Origin: Thaumatotibia leucotreta | Lineage: Eukaryota; Arthropoda; Insecta; Lepidoptera; Tortricidae | Direction: 5' to 3' | Assembly (NCBI GenBank): GCA_025490895.1 | Contig: JALPQI010031394.1 | Coordinates: 1 to 64,000, forward strand | Length of the DNA: 64,000 nucleotides | Shown: piece after piece, positions 11,788 through 23,190 of the stretch | Layout of the letters: every line of letters starts with the position of its first letter | How positions within the stretch are numbered: position 1 is the stretch's first letter | The notes under the pieces: model-generated | Databases searched by the model: none | Told to the model about the DNA's origin: nothing | The model's input: only the letters and a program-made list of their open reading frames with translations | Program-made: the position numbers and the translations under genes

Positions 11788-12199
11788 AGTTGAGTAATCT
11801 ATTTAAAATCTGTGTATTATCACGGAAGAGCAACTACAGACCCCAAACACCATGAAACAGTCAAAACATGCTATTGGCTGGTTTTTGCTTTTCAATTTTG
11901 CAAATTTTTTTTGTAACAATTTGGATGATGTTTCAAATCAAAGTACTTAGGTATACAGATAATTCGATCTCACCAATCTAAGTTCACTTCAATGCAGGAA
12001 ACCCGATATCAGCATGTATCTAGTGCAATTACTGGCATCGTTCAATTTATGTTCTATTCGAGCTATTACAATAATGATAGTGCGCTCGCTTCGATTACCA
12101 ATTGATTTAATGAGGACAACGATGACTACGTATATAAGTATGTATGTCCTGTTATATAGGTACCTATATCGTCGCTTCGTACCCAAATAACAAGCCTTA

Positions 12200-12323
12200 A
12201 CACTTTCATTGCGGATGACTGCTACGCGCTACTCTCGTAGCCGATCCCGTGATTTTTCCGCTTTGTAGCGAAAATGGACCTCTCACAGAGAACTCCCCTC
12301 GGGAGTTCCCCGCGCTCAAACTG
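12200..12323. mobile_element. MITE inserted at TTA in a SINE
   Basis: A 124-bp insert flanked by TTA on both sides (12197-12199 and 12324-12326). Its ends, ACACTTTCATTGCGG and the complement of ACAGTTTGAGCGCGG, are imperfect inverted repeats. A 3-bp TTA duplication is typical of PIF/Harbinger-type elements; that assignment is inference. Confidence 0.75.
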
Positions 12324-12349
12324 TTAATTGAGCTTACCGTGGGAGTAGG

Positions 12350-12470
12350 GGCCTATTTCTCGTAAGCTTGTAACTTTTAATACAAGTGAAGTCCGTATCG
12401 AATTAATAGTGTTAAAAAGAGACTTCCACTTGTATTATAAGTTACAAGCGTTCGAGAAACGAGCCATAGG
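12350..12470. mobile_element. Palindromic MITE inserted in the same SINE
   Basis: CCTATTTCTCGTAAGCTTGT and AACTTTTAATACAAGTG pair with CACTTGTATTATAAGTT and ACAAGCGTTCGAGAAACGAG at the right arm. It interrupts the SINE word ACTAGG|TCGATTTGTG. Confidence 0.8.
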
Positions 12471-13164
12471 TCGATTTGTGTAAAATTTCCCTAGATATTT
12501 TTTTATTATGTATATCCATGAGTAAGATTTTTGTAGTTTGTGACTAAGACCAATATTAATAACATTGAAATATAAAATTATGAAGGCAAAAGATTTAAAA
12601 AAAAATATATGACATAATATGTCATTTACAGACAAAAAAATGTTTTTTTATAATTGAATTTTTTTGATACATGCGCAGTAATCAATATTGGAGAAAGACC
12701 TTTTTTAACCCTTCGTGGGGCATCAGTCACACCTAAATTTCATTGGCTTCGACTCGTTTCAGTGACAGAATCAGTTTCAAAATGAGGTGGTAAATAAATG
12801 AAATATTTTTTTAGTTAAACAATTATCTTAAACTGTTTCTCATTTTCTCTAACATCAACCAATGTCATGATGAAAACTCATAGTGTAAGAATTTTAATCG
12901 AATCCAGAAAAGTTCATATGACATTATAGTGTCAAAATGTGGTCAGGAAATACCCTTCAAGTTTGTCGGTACACTCATTTCCAACATGTATACAATGCTA
13001 TAAGGTTTGTTCCCGGCCAAGGCCGTCGTTGATCCAAATTAACCGCTGTCTGGAAACAATAGGGCCCGCCAAGCGGCCCTTCGTGCATTCCAGATAGTGA
13101 TGTGCTGCGTGGCATTTTCCCACATAGTTCAATAGTTATTTGTTTTACAAGGGAGCAAAGTGAT

Positions 13165-13365
13165 TGTTTAGCTCTCGTGCAAATATTGAAACCCGAGCAA
13201 GCGAAAGATTCCAGAATTTGAACCACGAGCGCAGCGAGTGGTTCATAAAATGGAATCTTGAGCGATGCGAGGGTTTTAAGGCACGAGAGTTGAACAAGCT
13301 TTGCTGCCGAGTGAAACACAACATTTTTCACCACACTGAAGCGAGGAAACATGCGAAATAAAACT
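13165..13365. repeat. GC-richer block with GCGAGCGAAGCGAG-like motifs, probable transposon remnant
   Basis: Contains CACGAGCGCAGCGAGTGG, GAGCGATGCGAGGG and TTTTTCACCACACTGAAGCG. A complementary GTGTGGTGAAAAGGG occurs at 13852. Such motifs are common in moth DNA transposons. I cannot define its ends, and the open frames through it look accidental. Confidence 0.35.
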
Positions 13366-14368
13366 CAAACATAACAAATTAGAAGGTATTTATTTGCAAG
13401 TCCTCAACTTCCAAAAAATAAACAAATCAACAAATAATAAAACAATAACCTCAAATATTTATCTTGGCGTGGCTTGTAATTTTAAAAGAAAAAAATATTC
13501 GGATGCGTTCTGAAATTTGCGTAGTAAAACACTTTCATTTTCCTATTGTTTTTATTTGTCGTATTTTTAGAACTTTTAATTAAAAGCCTTTTACAACAAA
13601 ATGTGGTATATAATTTGGATTTTAGCATATTGAATATAATATTATGAAAGGTTCATGTGTATGAATCTGTTTGAAACTATTGAGTTTTCGAACGTACTGT
13701 CCAGTTCAAACGTCAAAAACTTATTGCTCAGGCCGTATAAGTTATTGCTTTAGTCTATCCAGAAGATTAAAAAATATTACTTTAACCTCTAGAGATTAAA
13801 ACACAGTTTTGCGCTCTGAAATTGAAGGACAAACAGCGTGTTTACGAGCAGTGTGGTGAAAAGGGTTTTTGCCCCTAGTTGTTTTTTAGTGTCGATTATC
13901 AAGCAGAAAAAGTAGTAAGATAAGAAAATAATCTCCAAATTAAAAAGTCAGAAGTACTATGGTGACAAACGTAAAACAAAGCATACAGTCGCATTGAAAT
14001 CCTACTCCTTTTTTTAAAAGTCGATTGAAAATAATAGAATTCATACTATTTTTTTGTATAAAGGGTGTACCAATAAAAAACTGGCAAATTCAAATGAAAA
14101 ACTCGGGTCAATATAGTTAAAAAGCTGTAATTTCTGGCTCTTGTAACTAACTACCTCCTAGTTAGATTCCTCTTAAATTAGCTAACTTTGGTCCTTTTTT
14201 GTTGCTACTGCTTACTTGCTATTCTCTTCTCTTCTCTGAAGGACGAAAAGAGTTGTGGAAAATGATTTCAGTAAAACAATAATATTGTATTTATACAATT
14301 ATTTCTTAATCAATCTCAATAATTTATGCACCGTTTCATTTTTCGCCCCTGTTGTAGGCCACATACTG

Positions 14369-14462
14369 TATATCGTCGCTTGATACCCATACCAAAACCC
14401 TTAATTGAGCTTACCGTGGGACTAAGTAATCTTTTGTTAGATGTTCCAGGGATTATTTATTT
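14369..14462 (+). mobile_element. SINE 3' fragment
   Basis: TATATCGTCGCTTGATACCC, then TTAATTGAGCTTACCGTGGG and ATGTTCCAGGGATTATTTAT match the 3' body of the SINE at 32265-32530, with sequence decay. Confidence 0.75.
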
Positions 14463-14879
14463 CATACACAAGCTTTCGAGATTACAAAAAATTAATCCCA
14501 CATATAATTTCTTCCCTGATTAAGGATTGCAGGACACCACTAATTCCTCCAGATCGATTGAGTCTCAATGAAAACGAATAGACCGGATTGTTTTTTCTCT
14601 GTTTTATTGCTGGCCTGGTTTTATTGGACAATTTGAGTTTATCACCGTTTGCGGTTCTTTTTGAAGGCTTTTCGGTTCAATGCGATGCTTGGGTCTTATC
14701 TTGCATTAGGTATATTGTTTTGAATTAATTAGTATAAACAGTTAAACAGTGCAACAATCATAACAGTCATAAGTTCAGGCGTTATTGTAATTCCAGCTAC
14801 GAAAACATGGAAATAAAATATGGAAGCTAGGGGAAAACTAGGAAACCTTGCTCAATATTTCATTCCAACATCATGACCA

Positions 14880-15065
14880 ATGCTCGGCGGGGTGAGCTGT
14901 TTTCATACTAAATGAAACGTGATACATGTAATTTAGTATGAAAACAGCGCACCCCCGCCGTAAACCTTAATTTTGTAATGCTCGGCGAGGGTGAGCTGTA
15001 TTCATACTAAATGTCACGTGATACATGTAATTTAGTATGAAAACAGCTCACCCCCACCGAGCATT
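14880..15065. repeat. Two tandem palindromes of the same sequence
   Basis: 14880-14960 and 14978-15065 are each a hairpin built on ATGCTCGGCG...GGTGAGCTGT, TTCATACTAAAT, and the complementary ATTTAGTATGAAAACAGC...CACCCCC. They share the central CGTGATACATGTA. The second hairpin begins and ends with AATGCTCGG/CCGAGCATT. They are either adjacent copies of one MITE or the arms of a larger one. Confidence 0.85.
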
Positions 15066-15179
15066 GATCATGACGCCTTCGGCAGTATCAAATATTCGAT
15101 TTTCAATGTTCATGGTAATTCCTTTGGGCTGTGTGCCCCTGATCTTGGCTCAGCTGGCCGCCTTGTGGTGGAAACTCTT

Positions 15180-15345
15180 CCCGTGGGTATTGTAGGAGTC
15201 GACTAAGAGATTGAAGTGTCAAAGACAGTTCATTTATTGAATATTGATACACACATACATCATCAGCCTATCTCAATCCACTGCTGGACTTAGGCTTTTC
15301 CCACTTACTATGCGTGAATACTTCAGGAGGTACACTACTACTAAT
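15180..15345. repeat. CATCATCAGCC repeat, copy 2 (rearranged)
   Basis: CATCATCAGCCTATCTCAAT, CCACTGCTGGACTTAGG and ACTATGCGTGAATACTTCAG at 15261-15340 run forward. Just before, TAGGAGTCGACTAAGAGATT and GAAGTGTCAAAGACAG at 15193-15230 run in reverse orientation. It is therefore a head-to-head composite of two partial copies. Confidence 0.65.
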
Positions 15346-15655
15346 CATACATTTGTCACAACTCTTCCCGTTAACGACAATAGGCTGCTTGACCCATTTT
15401 TATAATTTGTCGTATATTATTAATCAATATAAGATTAACGGAAAAAAAAAATATATATTTTTTTTCACGACCTAGAAAACCGCAAAATTATAACTTAAAA
15501 TTTAAACTTTCGTTACCGCGCGAAAACGATACTAGATAATGCTTAGATTATCTGTGGTGTGACGTCACTCAAACCAAAAACAAACATTTGACATGTCACT
15601 TTTGTTATGTCACAGCAAAGCTACATGCCTACATGTCCATGGGGAATTTTACTCG

Positions 15656-15872
15656 TATAGTTGAATTATCGAGAAGATGGAATTGCATTTGTAGTAGTAT
15701 TACTAAAGCAACACTTTTAAAGTGAACCTTGTGTCTTTACAATTAGGTTTACTATTAGTCGAATAATGCCAATACATAAGTCGATAAAACACATAAAATA
15801 GCACACAATACATTGTAAATACGCGATACCACTACATATGCAATTCCATCTTCTCGATAATTCAACCATATA
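15656..15872. mobile_element. MITE, about 217 bp
   Basis: TATAGTTGAATTATCGAGAA and GATGGAATTGCAT at the left are complemented by ATGCAATTCCATC and TTCTCGATAATTCAACCATA at the right. No coding content. Confidence 0.85.
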
Positions 15873-16089
15873 AGATTCGACATGATGTTAGTTTAAGATC
15901 CTATGACGTCACATCATGGCCGACACCGTTTTCAGAGTACGAAATTGAAAAAAATAAAACATATTTTTCAATAAAAAATATGTACCCATCAAACGCTTTT
16001 AATACACCGTAATCGAAAAATATTGATCTTTTCAATAAATACTACAGAAAATAATATTTTTTTGCACTAAATTTGATATGAGTCAAGTA

Positions 16090-16545
16090 GCCTATTAGCG
16101 TCGAATAAGGGATTGAAGTGTCACTAACTATTCATTTATTAAGGATTGATGATGGGCAGCAGCGTCATCATAATGGACACATTACTGCGATCGCCAACCC
16201 GCTTGCTAAGCGTGGCGATTGTGGGCATAACCTCCTAATGTTATTATATGTATATTGAAACAAATTTGGCCGTGTGGTGACGGCAGTAAGAATACATTTG
16301 TCACCACCCCAACTCCTCCTGCGGGTGTCGTAAGAGTCGACTAAGGGATTGAAGTGTCACTGACCGTTATTTTATTAAAATATTGATGATGGGCAGCAGC
16401 GTCGTCATAGTGGACACATTACTGCGATCGCCAATCCGCTTGCCCAGCGTGGCGATTATGGGCATTTACCTCCTAATGCGTCTATACGCATAGTTAATAG
16501 GAGAGGCATACACCCAGCAGTGGACTGATATAGGCTGATGATGTG
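16090..16545 (-). repeat. CATCATCAGCC repeat, two tandem reversed copies
   Basis: A partial copy (about 16090-16250) and a full copy (about 16268-16545) in reverse orientation. Each has AAGGGATTGAAGTGTCACT, GATGATGGGCAGCAGCGTC and ACATTACTGCGATCGCCAA. The second closes with CAGCAGTGGACTGATATAGG and CTGATGATG. They sit immediately before the PDE1 exon acceptor at 16584. Confidence 0.8.
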
Positions 16546-16584
16546 AAACAAATTTTACTAATTATAAATTTTCTTTGTCCACAG

Positions 16585-16698
16585 ATTACGCTATCTCCTT
16601 AGACAATTAAATAGAGGCGAAATATCAGCAGAAACACTACAAAAAAACCTACAGTATGCAGCTAGAGTTCTTGAAGCAGTATACATAGATGAAACCAA
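16585..16698 (+). CDS. PDE1 exon, regulatory N-terminal segment
   Basis: Preceded by TTTCTTTGTCCACAG and followed by the donor GTACGT. One base completes the Arg codon from the previous exon, 37 codons follow, and the last two bases (AA) complete a Lys codon with the next exon. The product contains RGEISAETLQKNLQYAA and VLEAVYIDET. This is the conserved segment just before the PDE_I N-terminal domain in PDE1A/B/C, where mammals have ...QLERGE...NLEYAA...VYIDET. In PDE1 this region carries inhibitory and calmodulin-responsive elements (family knowledge). It is short, with a clear reading frame and strong conservation. Confidence 0.97.
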
Positions 16699-16994
16699 GT
16701 ACGTATATACATTTTAGTTATTTTATATAACATCTTAGGCAAACATTGTGGACAACTGTGCCCTGAAAAGTATGAAGAAAAAGAAATTAATACAAGCCTG
16801 GCGCATTTGCTGCATTTTACTGTTAACCTTAATTTTGTAATAAGGGTCGTATAATGGCAATCGTGAACACATAATTCTAATGTCTTCCTGAAAAATTGTC
16901 GTGATAAAGGCAAGATAAATAACTAGTTCGTTCAAGCACCTCGTTACTAGCAACATACTACATTATTACTTGAAAATTCTTAAAAACTGAATGA

Positions 16995-17243
16995 ATATAC
17001 AGGGTGATTTTTGAGTCATGAGCAGGCTTGAACAGGGTACTAGGGATGGGCACGCTGAGCAACTTTCACTGCGGCGATAACCAAGAAATCACCAAAAAAA
17101 ATCTCTTAATTATGAGTTAATTGATGGTTAAGTATCGATTAACTCCTAATTCCTCGATTGTCTCCAAAGTGAAAGTAGCTCAGTGTGACTGTCCCTAGTA
17201 CCCTGTTCACTCCTGCTCATGACTCAAAAATCATCCTGTATAT
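16995..17243. mobile_element. MITE, about 249 bp, ACAGGGTGATTTTTGAGTC ends
   Basis: ATATACAGGGTGATTTTTGA and GTCATGAGCAGG at the left mirror CCTGCTCATGACTC and AAAAATCATCCTGTATAT at the right. Inner arms GTACTAGGGATGGGCA and the GTCCCTAGTACCC complement continue the palindrome. No coding content. Confidence 0.85.
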
Positions 17244-18102
17244 GTAAAATTTTACATGACTTGTATGTATTAATTAAGGGAAGCGTCCGAGTATCTTTAC
17301 AGGGCACAGTTATTTAAACATAATAAAATTGGGAACTTTTCTCATAACATTTATGTTTCAGATTTGTAGCCGTCTGCATATAAAACATCGATATGCTAAC
17401 AATGCTATTTATATATGTACATTTCAATCTCACTTTCACTATCACGCCAATTGCATTTGATATTTTACGTACAAAATGTCTGAACATTTATTCTTTTGAC
17501 ATCTCCTTGATTCGTTCGAGCCTTTCAATGGTCAGTTCTAAAAATTTGTACACTATTTTGAACTTTGTGGCTAAGAAATACGCTCGAAAATGTATACATA
17601 TATTTAGACGTGACCATACAACCTTTTGTCAATGGAGTGCCAAGTTTTTTATTTTATATGTAAAACGGGTGCCTTTTGGCATCGCTGGATAGTAAGGACG
17701 AGCAAAAATGATTGGTAAAAGAACTCGTCTCGTCTTCAATGGCTTTTTTCGAAGAAAGCCCTTAATATATTCTCATTGTATGTTCGTTGGAGATATTCAT
17801 GTAATAGTACATTACTACCGAGGCCGGGAAGTGACTGGTTGCCGGCCGAACATATGTAGACGGCCGAGCGAAGCGAGGCCAGATAGTATTCGGACGGCAA
17901 CCCGTCACTTCATGGCCGAGGTATGTATAATGCTTTTCTCAAACATGCAATGAAATGTAACAAAAAAATGTACCTTCTTTCTAAGAAATTATAAGTCAAC
18001 TACATAACTAAGTCTTTGAAACACAACAAAAGTCAAATACGACACCAACACCTCATTTTTTTTTAAGATTGACCTGTTTGAAAGTTGCAATTTTTTTATT
18101 TA

Positions 18103-18197
18103 AAAAAGCGGTATTAGACGACGCGGTCGGTTGGGTCCAATTAATCGCATGCAGTGATCGGGGCCGACGGATCGCGCCGTATAATACTGCTTTTTAA
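18103..18197. mobile_element. Palindromic MITE, about 95 bp
   Basis: AAAAAGCGGTATTAGACGAC and GCGGTCGG at the left pair with the CCGACGGATCGCGCCG and TATAATACTGCTTTTT right arm. Nested within the composite above. Confidence 0.65.
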
Positions 18198-18375
18198 ATA
18201 TTATTTTGAGTAGTTATTATACATTTATTTTAAATTATATAATTTAAATACCTAATTATAACTGCAAAAATTTGCCAAACATTTTTTTTTATACTAATAT
18301 TACTTACAGATAATTATTGGCTAAAAGCCAAGATGCCAGGTCACAACCCTATGTCAAATGAAAATTAAATAAACA

Positions 18376-18953
18376 CAAAACCGGCCAAGTGCGAGTCGGA
18401 CTCGCGCGCGAAGGGTTCCGTACCATTATCAATTTATTGTTAAAAAAATACAGTTAAATCAACCTACCTCAAAAACTATAAGAGATAATTTAATCAAACC
18501 AAAAATCGTTGATAGAGTTTATTAATGTGCATAACATATAATTTTTTTAGAATTTTATATCGCGTAGTTTAAGAAATAGAGGGGGGGACACATTTTTCAG
18601 ACTTTGAAAGCTGATATCTCGAAAACGATTTGCTTAAATAAAAATGAGATTTATAAACCTTCATATCATTTTCAAAGACCTTTCTATTAATACCCCACAC
18701 GCTTATATACAGCTAAAAAAAATTTTCTATCCCTCAGTTACATGTATGGAGGGCCCCCACCCCAATGGTTTTTTTTATAATTTAGTATCATAATCCTGTA
18801 GCGGTTTATACAACACATATCCTTACCAAATTTCGTTACTGTAGCATTTATAGTTTCCGAGTAAATGGGCTGTGACAGACGGACAGACGGACAGACGGAC
18901 ATGACGAATCTATAAGGGTTCCGTTTTTGCCATTTTGGCTACGGAACCCTAAA
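18376..18953 (+). mobile_element. GGCCAAGTGCGAGTCGGACTC repeat with 3' hairpin
   Basis: Starts AAAACCGGCCAAGTGCGAGT and CGGACTCGC, with GGGTTCCGTACC soon after. It ends with GACGGACAGACGGACAGACG, ATAAGGGTTCCGTTTTTGCC and GGCTACGGAACCCTAAAAA. AGGGTTCCGT pairs with ACGGAACCCT as a 3'-terminal hairpin. I recognise it as one of the most abundant moth/butterfly repeats. A hairpin close to the 3' end is reminiscent of Helitrons, but the class is not settled from this copy. Confidence 0.75.
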
Positions 18954-19918
18954 AAGAGGTACTTGCCGGCCTAGGCCGGCAACGAGCTACTTCCCGGCCA
19001 CTTTTTTGGCACTTAACAACAACATTTCATTGCATGTTTGAGAAAAGGTATCTTGGGGACGCTTAATTAAACTGATTTATTGAGGGCGGATTTCTAGAAT
19101 TTTTGGTAACGACTTGTACTAGTATACAAACAAAGTTTCAACGATTTAGATATTTTCTGACTATTGTATTAAGAGGTACGTAACGGTCGGAATAGCAGGT
19201 ACTATTTGAGAACAAATAACGTTAACCTGCCGCTAAATAGCAGTATTTGCTTGCACCGCTGTGTTTCGGTTTAGGGGTAAGATAGCCGGTGTAATTATAC
19301 TGACATAACTAGATAGAGGTAATCCATCTAAGTCCTCAGGGTAGGCAGCGCATAGGCGATTTTTTGATCGCTATCCATGTTGTCATTGTCCATGGGCCCC
19401 AGTTCCTGCTTTCCATCAGGTGGGATGAGAGCTCAGTAAAGTTGTCTACCTTCGTCACATAAAAAAAATATGCATTGGTTTGGCTAAAAATATGCATAAT
19501 ATTCTTCGGTTTCAATAAAACATGTATCATGCTAACACACTGTATACATTATTTTGCCTTTGACTGTACGTCCTATTCTTCTGAGATCTATTTTCTTTTC
19601 AGACGGTAGATAGATACAAATTGTATGACGTCACACACTTAAATGAAGTAGTCACTAGGAGATGCCACCACTAGCTTCATATTGTCCGTGCTAGGTAATC
19701 TCAGGAATTTCATTAAACACAAAGTGCCGAAAAGTAAGGCCGCAGTAACCTTCAGAAAAGGCTTGGTGGCATTCCAATAATTACATAATATTCGTCTAGG
19801 TTATTAATGTACGAATTATGTGCTTTATATACTCGTATGACGTCTGTTACCGCCATGCGGGGTTTTGTTGAAACCGAAGTATGAGATGCACATTTTTGGT
19901 CCAATTGACGTCAAATAA

Positions 19919-20055
19919 AATAGTACAACAATACAAGTGCGAAAAAATGGAGTTCGAAACGAGTGGCGATAAATTAAAACACGACCGAAGGGAGTGTTTT
20001 GATTCGATACTCATTACGAATTTCCTTTTCGCACGTGTATCGTACGACGTTTTTC
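19919..20055. repeat. Dispersed repeat sharing TACAAGTGCGAAAAAA with 50226-50330
   Basis: TAGTACAACAATACAAGTGC and GAAAAAATGGAGTTCG here correspond in reverse complement to CGCACTTGTATCGTAATGC and ATTTTGTTGTAC at 50300-50335. The block also contains TTTTCGCACGTGTATCGTAC. Family not recognised. Confidence 0.5.
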
Positions 20056-20356
20056 AGTACAGATGACCCTCCCAATTTTCGACATGACAAAACACTAGTG
20101 TATAAAAAAATACCACCTATACAATTCGATATTGTTCCAAAAATTAGAAAATAAAAATTAATCAATTTAATCAAATCAGATGACTGTAGATTACTCACGT
20201 AAAACTATTATGATATTACTGTAGTCTTCCCGAGTCCGATGCTAAATCCACATGTTAAGGCACTGGTCTCACCGCTAGCTACTGGACTATGAACTATCGG
20301 CTATAAACACGAACAAAAGATACGCACTTCCGCGTAAATAAAAACAGGGAGTTATA

Positions 20357-20505
20357 AATGGGTAATGCGCAGCAGTATCATCATAGTGTACTGGACAATC
20401 CGCTTGCCGAGATTGGCTTTATTAAGAGTATTACCTCCTAATACGTTCATACACATAGCTAATAGGAGAAGCGTATGTCCAGCAGTGGGCTTAAGGCTGA
20501 GCCAC
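20357..20505 (-). repeat. CATCATCAGCC repeat, copy 4 (reversed, decayed)
   Basis: CAGCAGTATCATCATAGTGT, AATCCGCTTGCCGAGATTGG, ATTACCTCCTAATACGTTC and TAATAGGAGAAGCGTATGTC, then CAGCAGTGGGCTTAAGGCTGA. Reverse orientation to the copy at 6517. Confidence 0.7.
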
Positions 20506-20801
20506 ACCAGATGCGTGTGCATGACGCGATATACTCAGATAAAATATATGACGGATAACCCAACGACAGCCGAGACAAGAGGGGTCGGATTTTATCTATC
20601 TAACTTCTGGCTACTCATTACTAACTATACTCAGAATAGTGTATCTATGTATTTACACATCTACGCATGTAGGCATGGACTCATAATTGAAACACAAGAT
20701 GAATTACGATGTTTTTATTACTACTCTGATTCGCAAGAGTTAAACCACTGCATGAGAAGAACCAGGAACTCAACGGGTTGTATGTTTTAATCTTTTCTAT
20801 T

Positions 20802-20912
20802 CATTGGTAATCGTGGCAGTAGCCGGCAGTCACTGGTCCCGTCTGGCACAGGACAGGGAAAGCTGGCACAAATGGGAGGAGGCCTACGTCCAGAAATGGA
20901 TGGTTCCATAAT
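20802..20912 (+). pseudogene. RTE-type LINE tail, degraded
   Basis: GCACAGGACAGGGAAAGCTG, GCACAAATGGGAGGAGGCCT and ACGTCCAGAAATGGATGGTT can be read as fragments of the RTE tail (DRESWHKWEEAYVQKWM-like) across frame changes. The microsatellite at 20937 follows. Remnant only. Confidence 0.5.
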
Positions 20913-20936
20913 ATACATCTATATTCTGAATTCTTG

Positions 20937-21012
20937 TGTGTGTATGTATGTATGTGTGTGCATATATCTATATATTTATATAGATTTATGTATGTATTTA
21001 TGTACATATACA
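20937..21012. repeat. TATG/TATA microsatellite
   Basis: Imperfect TGTATGTATG runs grading into ATATATCTATATAT and back to TATGTATG, with ACACACA at the end. No gene. The open frames through it on both strands are a product of the repeat. Confidence 0.85.
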
Positions 21013-22149
21013 CACAGGAATATCAGTTAAATAGGTTTGATTTCGAAAGTATGAAATTTCTAGTTTATTTTTTTACTGCTTTATTTTTATTTTTCTTGTT
21101 AATTCATATTTTTCTTCTTTATAAATGTAATTGTACTTGTTTAAGGTCAATGGAAATAAAGGCTTTTTTATTTTATTTTTTTATTTTATTTTTTTTTTAT
21201 TATTTATTATTCATTGGTAATGACAATGTTAGATAATCACAATAGGAACACACTTTAAACACAATTAATTAAAACTTTTAAACAACATCGACTGATAGAA
21301 AATGACTTGAGAGTTCCAAGCCTAAGTCCATGCGTACCCCATATAAATAACTTCCTTCACATAATAAGATTAAAGTGAATGTCTAAAGCGAGAGTGTGTC
21401 TTTCAACACTGCGCTAGTGACCTTTTATACTGTCAGATCATAAACTATCTGCATCATAGGCGGGTAGATCCCAACATGACGGTTAATGTCTACCTGTGTG
21501 GATCAAGCAAAGACCACTCGAAGCAAAACATTAGGGCGTGGCGTTGTAGCGTCGGAAATGTCATAGTAGATGTCACACCGCTTGCACGAGCTGCGCCCGC
21601 ATTGGTTTGGCTTGGCCTTAAATAAGATTGTTGATGATGAGATGTCAAAATACCATGTACACCAACGCCCGAGCTGGGATTTGAACCCACGTACGGAATA
21701 TAACGGTAATACACAGATAACATGTTTGCATTATTTAATGTATCTTATGCCAGCAATGAATTTGCTTTATAGCTTACGCCGCATTGTACGAGTAGGTACC
21801 TTCCATATCCGACGGAAAGTGCTTCCTTTACCCTGTACAGTCGTATTAAGTATGTTTATTTATTTTTAATACTATATTTGGTCTTAGCTATTTAGATCGA
21901 TGTTTATTGTCAAAATAAGGGAAGTACCTATTAACAATTAAAACTTGTTTATTTTTTCGTAAAATATGACGCGATAGACTTAGATAAAATGTATAAAAGA
22001 TTTAGATAGAAATTCACGCCTCGCGACATGTTCGTCGCTAACTGTTATTTATCGTAATCAGGCTTTTTGGCATACGTTTTATACAGTGGCGGCAGATTAT
22101 TAGGGATATAATTATTTTGTTCTATGCCATTGTAATTATATTATATTAC

Positions 22150-22191
22150 TTTCATACTTTGTCCCTTATTAATAAGGGACAAAGTATGAAA
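22150..22191. repeat. Perfect 42-bp palindrome
   Basis: TTTCATACTTTGTCCCTTAT at the left is reverse-complemented without mismatch on the other side of the TA/TA centre (22170/22171), with no loop. It could be a minimal MITE derivative or a cruciform-prone site. Confidence 0.9.
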
Positions 22192-22361
22192 AGTTAATCA
22201 AATATTGAATACACATTTTGTTTTAAATATGGTTTACAGTTAGTTAAACAATTATTATACAACGTGTTATTCAAAACAACATTGGTGAACAGGGTCTTTA
22301 AAAAAAAAAAAGTAATTACGTAAGTACCTAATCAACTATCTGGTCGCCACTGCGCTCGTAA

Positions 22362-22800
22362 ATAGGGTGCTCGCGAGGAAACCAAAAGATTTTAATGCTG
22401 GATTCCTGACCATATTTGGAGTATTTAATGTCATTTAAAATGTCATCTGGATTCGGCTTGGTTTCAGAGATAATCAACCTTTTTTCGAAATAAGTTTTTC
22501 AACGTAACTCGTCATTTAACTTCTTTTTGATTACAATGCTACCACAATGTGTTCTAATATTACCACACATTTTGCCTGACAATCAAAAAATACGAAAAAA
22601 CTTGACGAAAAAACATGTAGGTACCTAAAAAAAATTGAAATAAATAATTTTAAGTTTTAGTTAAAAAGTATTCAAAAAGACTAAATAAAAGAAAAAAAAT
22701 TTTTTTTTTTTGGGGAATTGGGTCTCATAATATTTTTTGTTTATTTTGATGTCTAGAATGCATAGTTAAAATCTTTCGGAATGCTCGCGAGCACCCTGTA
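22362..22800. mobile_element. MITE, about 440 bp, AGGGTGCTCGCGAG ends
   Basis: ATAGGGTGCTCGCGAGGAAA and CCAAAAGATTTTAA at the left pair with TTAAAATCTTTCGGAA and TGCTCGCGAGCACCCTGTA at the right. The interior is AT-rich with no coding frame. Confidence 0.85.
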
Positions 22801-22949
22801 TACCTAAAAGCCTAATTACATTATTTTAAAAATGTTTCATAGAGCATAATTTTGTTTCTCGGTAGTCGATAAAACACTTCGTTCAATCCCTCTGACAGTT
22901 TGATCTTTGCTATGAAGGATTCCGCTCCTTGCCTATCATCAAATACTAC

Positions 22950-23190
22950 TTAATGAATGCAAATTCTTGTAAATGAATGAAAATTACCAAAAGCGCCACG
23001 CCATACATGTACCTATTGTACCTACTTATAACATTTGAAGATATCCTTTTCTCCAAGATCACATCTTCAGACCCCAACTTGGTGTCAACGGGACAATCTT
23101 GGGGTTATACACGTTCGAGCACAAAAAAAAAAAAATCGGTTCACGATTCTCGGAGATATCGGATAACATACATACAACAAATCAATCGAA
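22950..23190 (-). repeat. ACCGACTTC repeat, copy 2 (partial)
   Basis: Shares TGCAAATTCTTGTAAATGAA, GAAAATTACCAAAAG, CAACTTGGTGTCAACGGGAC and ATATCGGATAACATACATAC with the copy at 49864-50222. Confidence 0.75.

Larger units (their letters stand above)
12163..12506 (+). mobile_element. SINE 3' half, split by two MITEs
   Basis: TATCGTCGCTTCGTACCC...CAAGCCTTA | ATTGAGCTTACCGTGGGAGTAGG | TCGATTTGTGTAAAATTTCC is the 3' body of the tRNA-derived SINE seen complete at 32265-32530. Two insertions (12200-12323 and 12350-12470) separate the three blocks. The tRNA-like head is missing. Confidence 0.85.
3750..16584 (+). other. PDE1 intron 1 (12.8 kb)
   Basis: Bounded by GTGAGC at 3750 and TTTCTTTGTCCACAG ending at 16584. 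It contains a decayed copy of the preceding exon and the repeats listed separately. Stretches 3900-4340, 4380-5700, 6230-6510, 6800-7300, 9070-9735, 11050-11640, 11790-12160, 12510-13160, 13370-14365, 14465-14880, 15065-15180 and 15345-15655 hold no gene I can support. They are AT-rich with simple-sequence patches, for example GTCC repeats at 11112-11140. 12718-12790 shares a short stretch (CACACCTAAATTTCATTGGC) with 52741-52800. Confidence 0.85.
17820..19047. mobile_element. Composite of nested palindromic elements
   Basis: 17820-17925 is a hairpin rich in GGCCGG (GGCCGGGAAGTGACTGGTTG against GGCAACCCGTCACTTC). CTTTTCTCAAACATGCAATG with AAATGT at 17932 is inverted at 19022-19047, defining a TIR pair about 1.1 kb apart. 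Between them sit a further palindrome (18103-18197) and the GGCCAAGTGCGAGTCGG repeat (18376-18953). GGCCGGCAACGAGC...TTCCCGGCC at 18967-19002 resembles the first hairpin. Confidence 0.6.

Noticed and set aside
12975..13352. 125-codon frame on the - strand
   Set aside because: Covers a GC-richer transposon-like block with GCGAGCG motifs; no domain and no splice context.
20365..20790. 141-codon open frame on the + strand
   Set aside because: Begins in a reversed CATCATCAGCC repeat, has no domain or codon bias and no splice or promoter support; chance frame.
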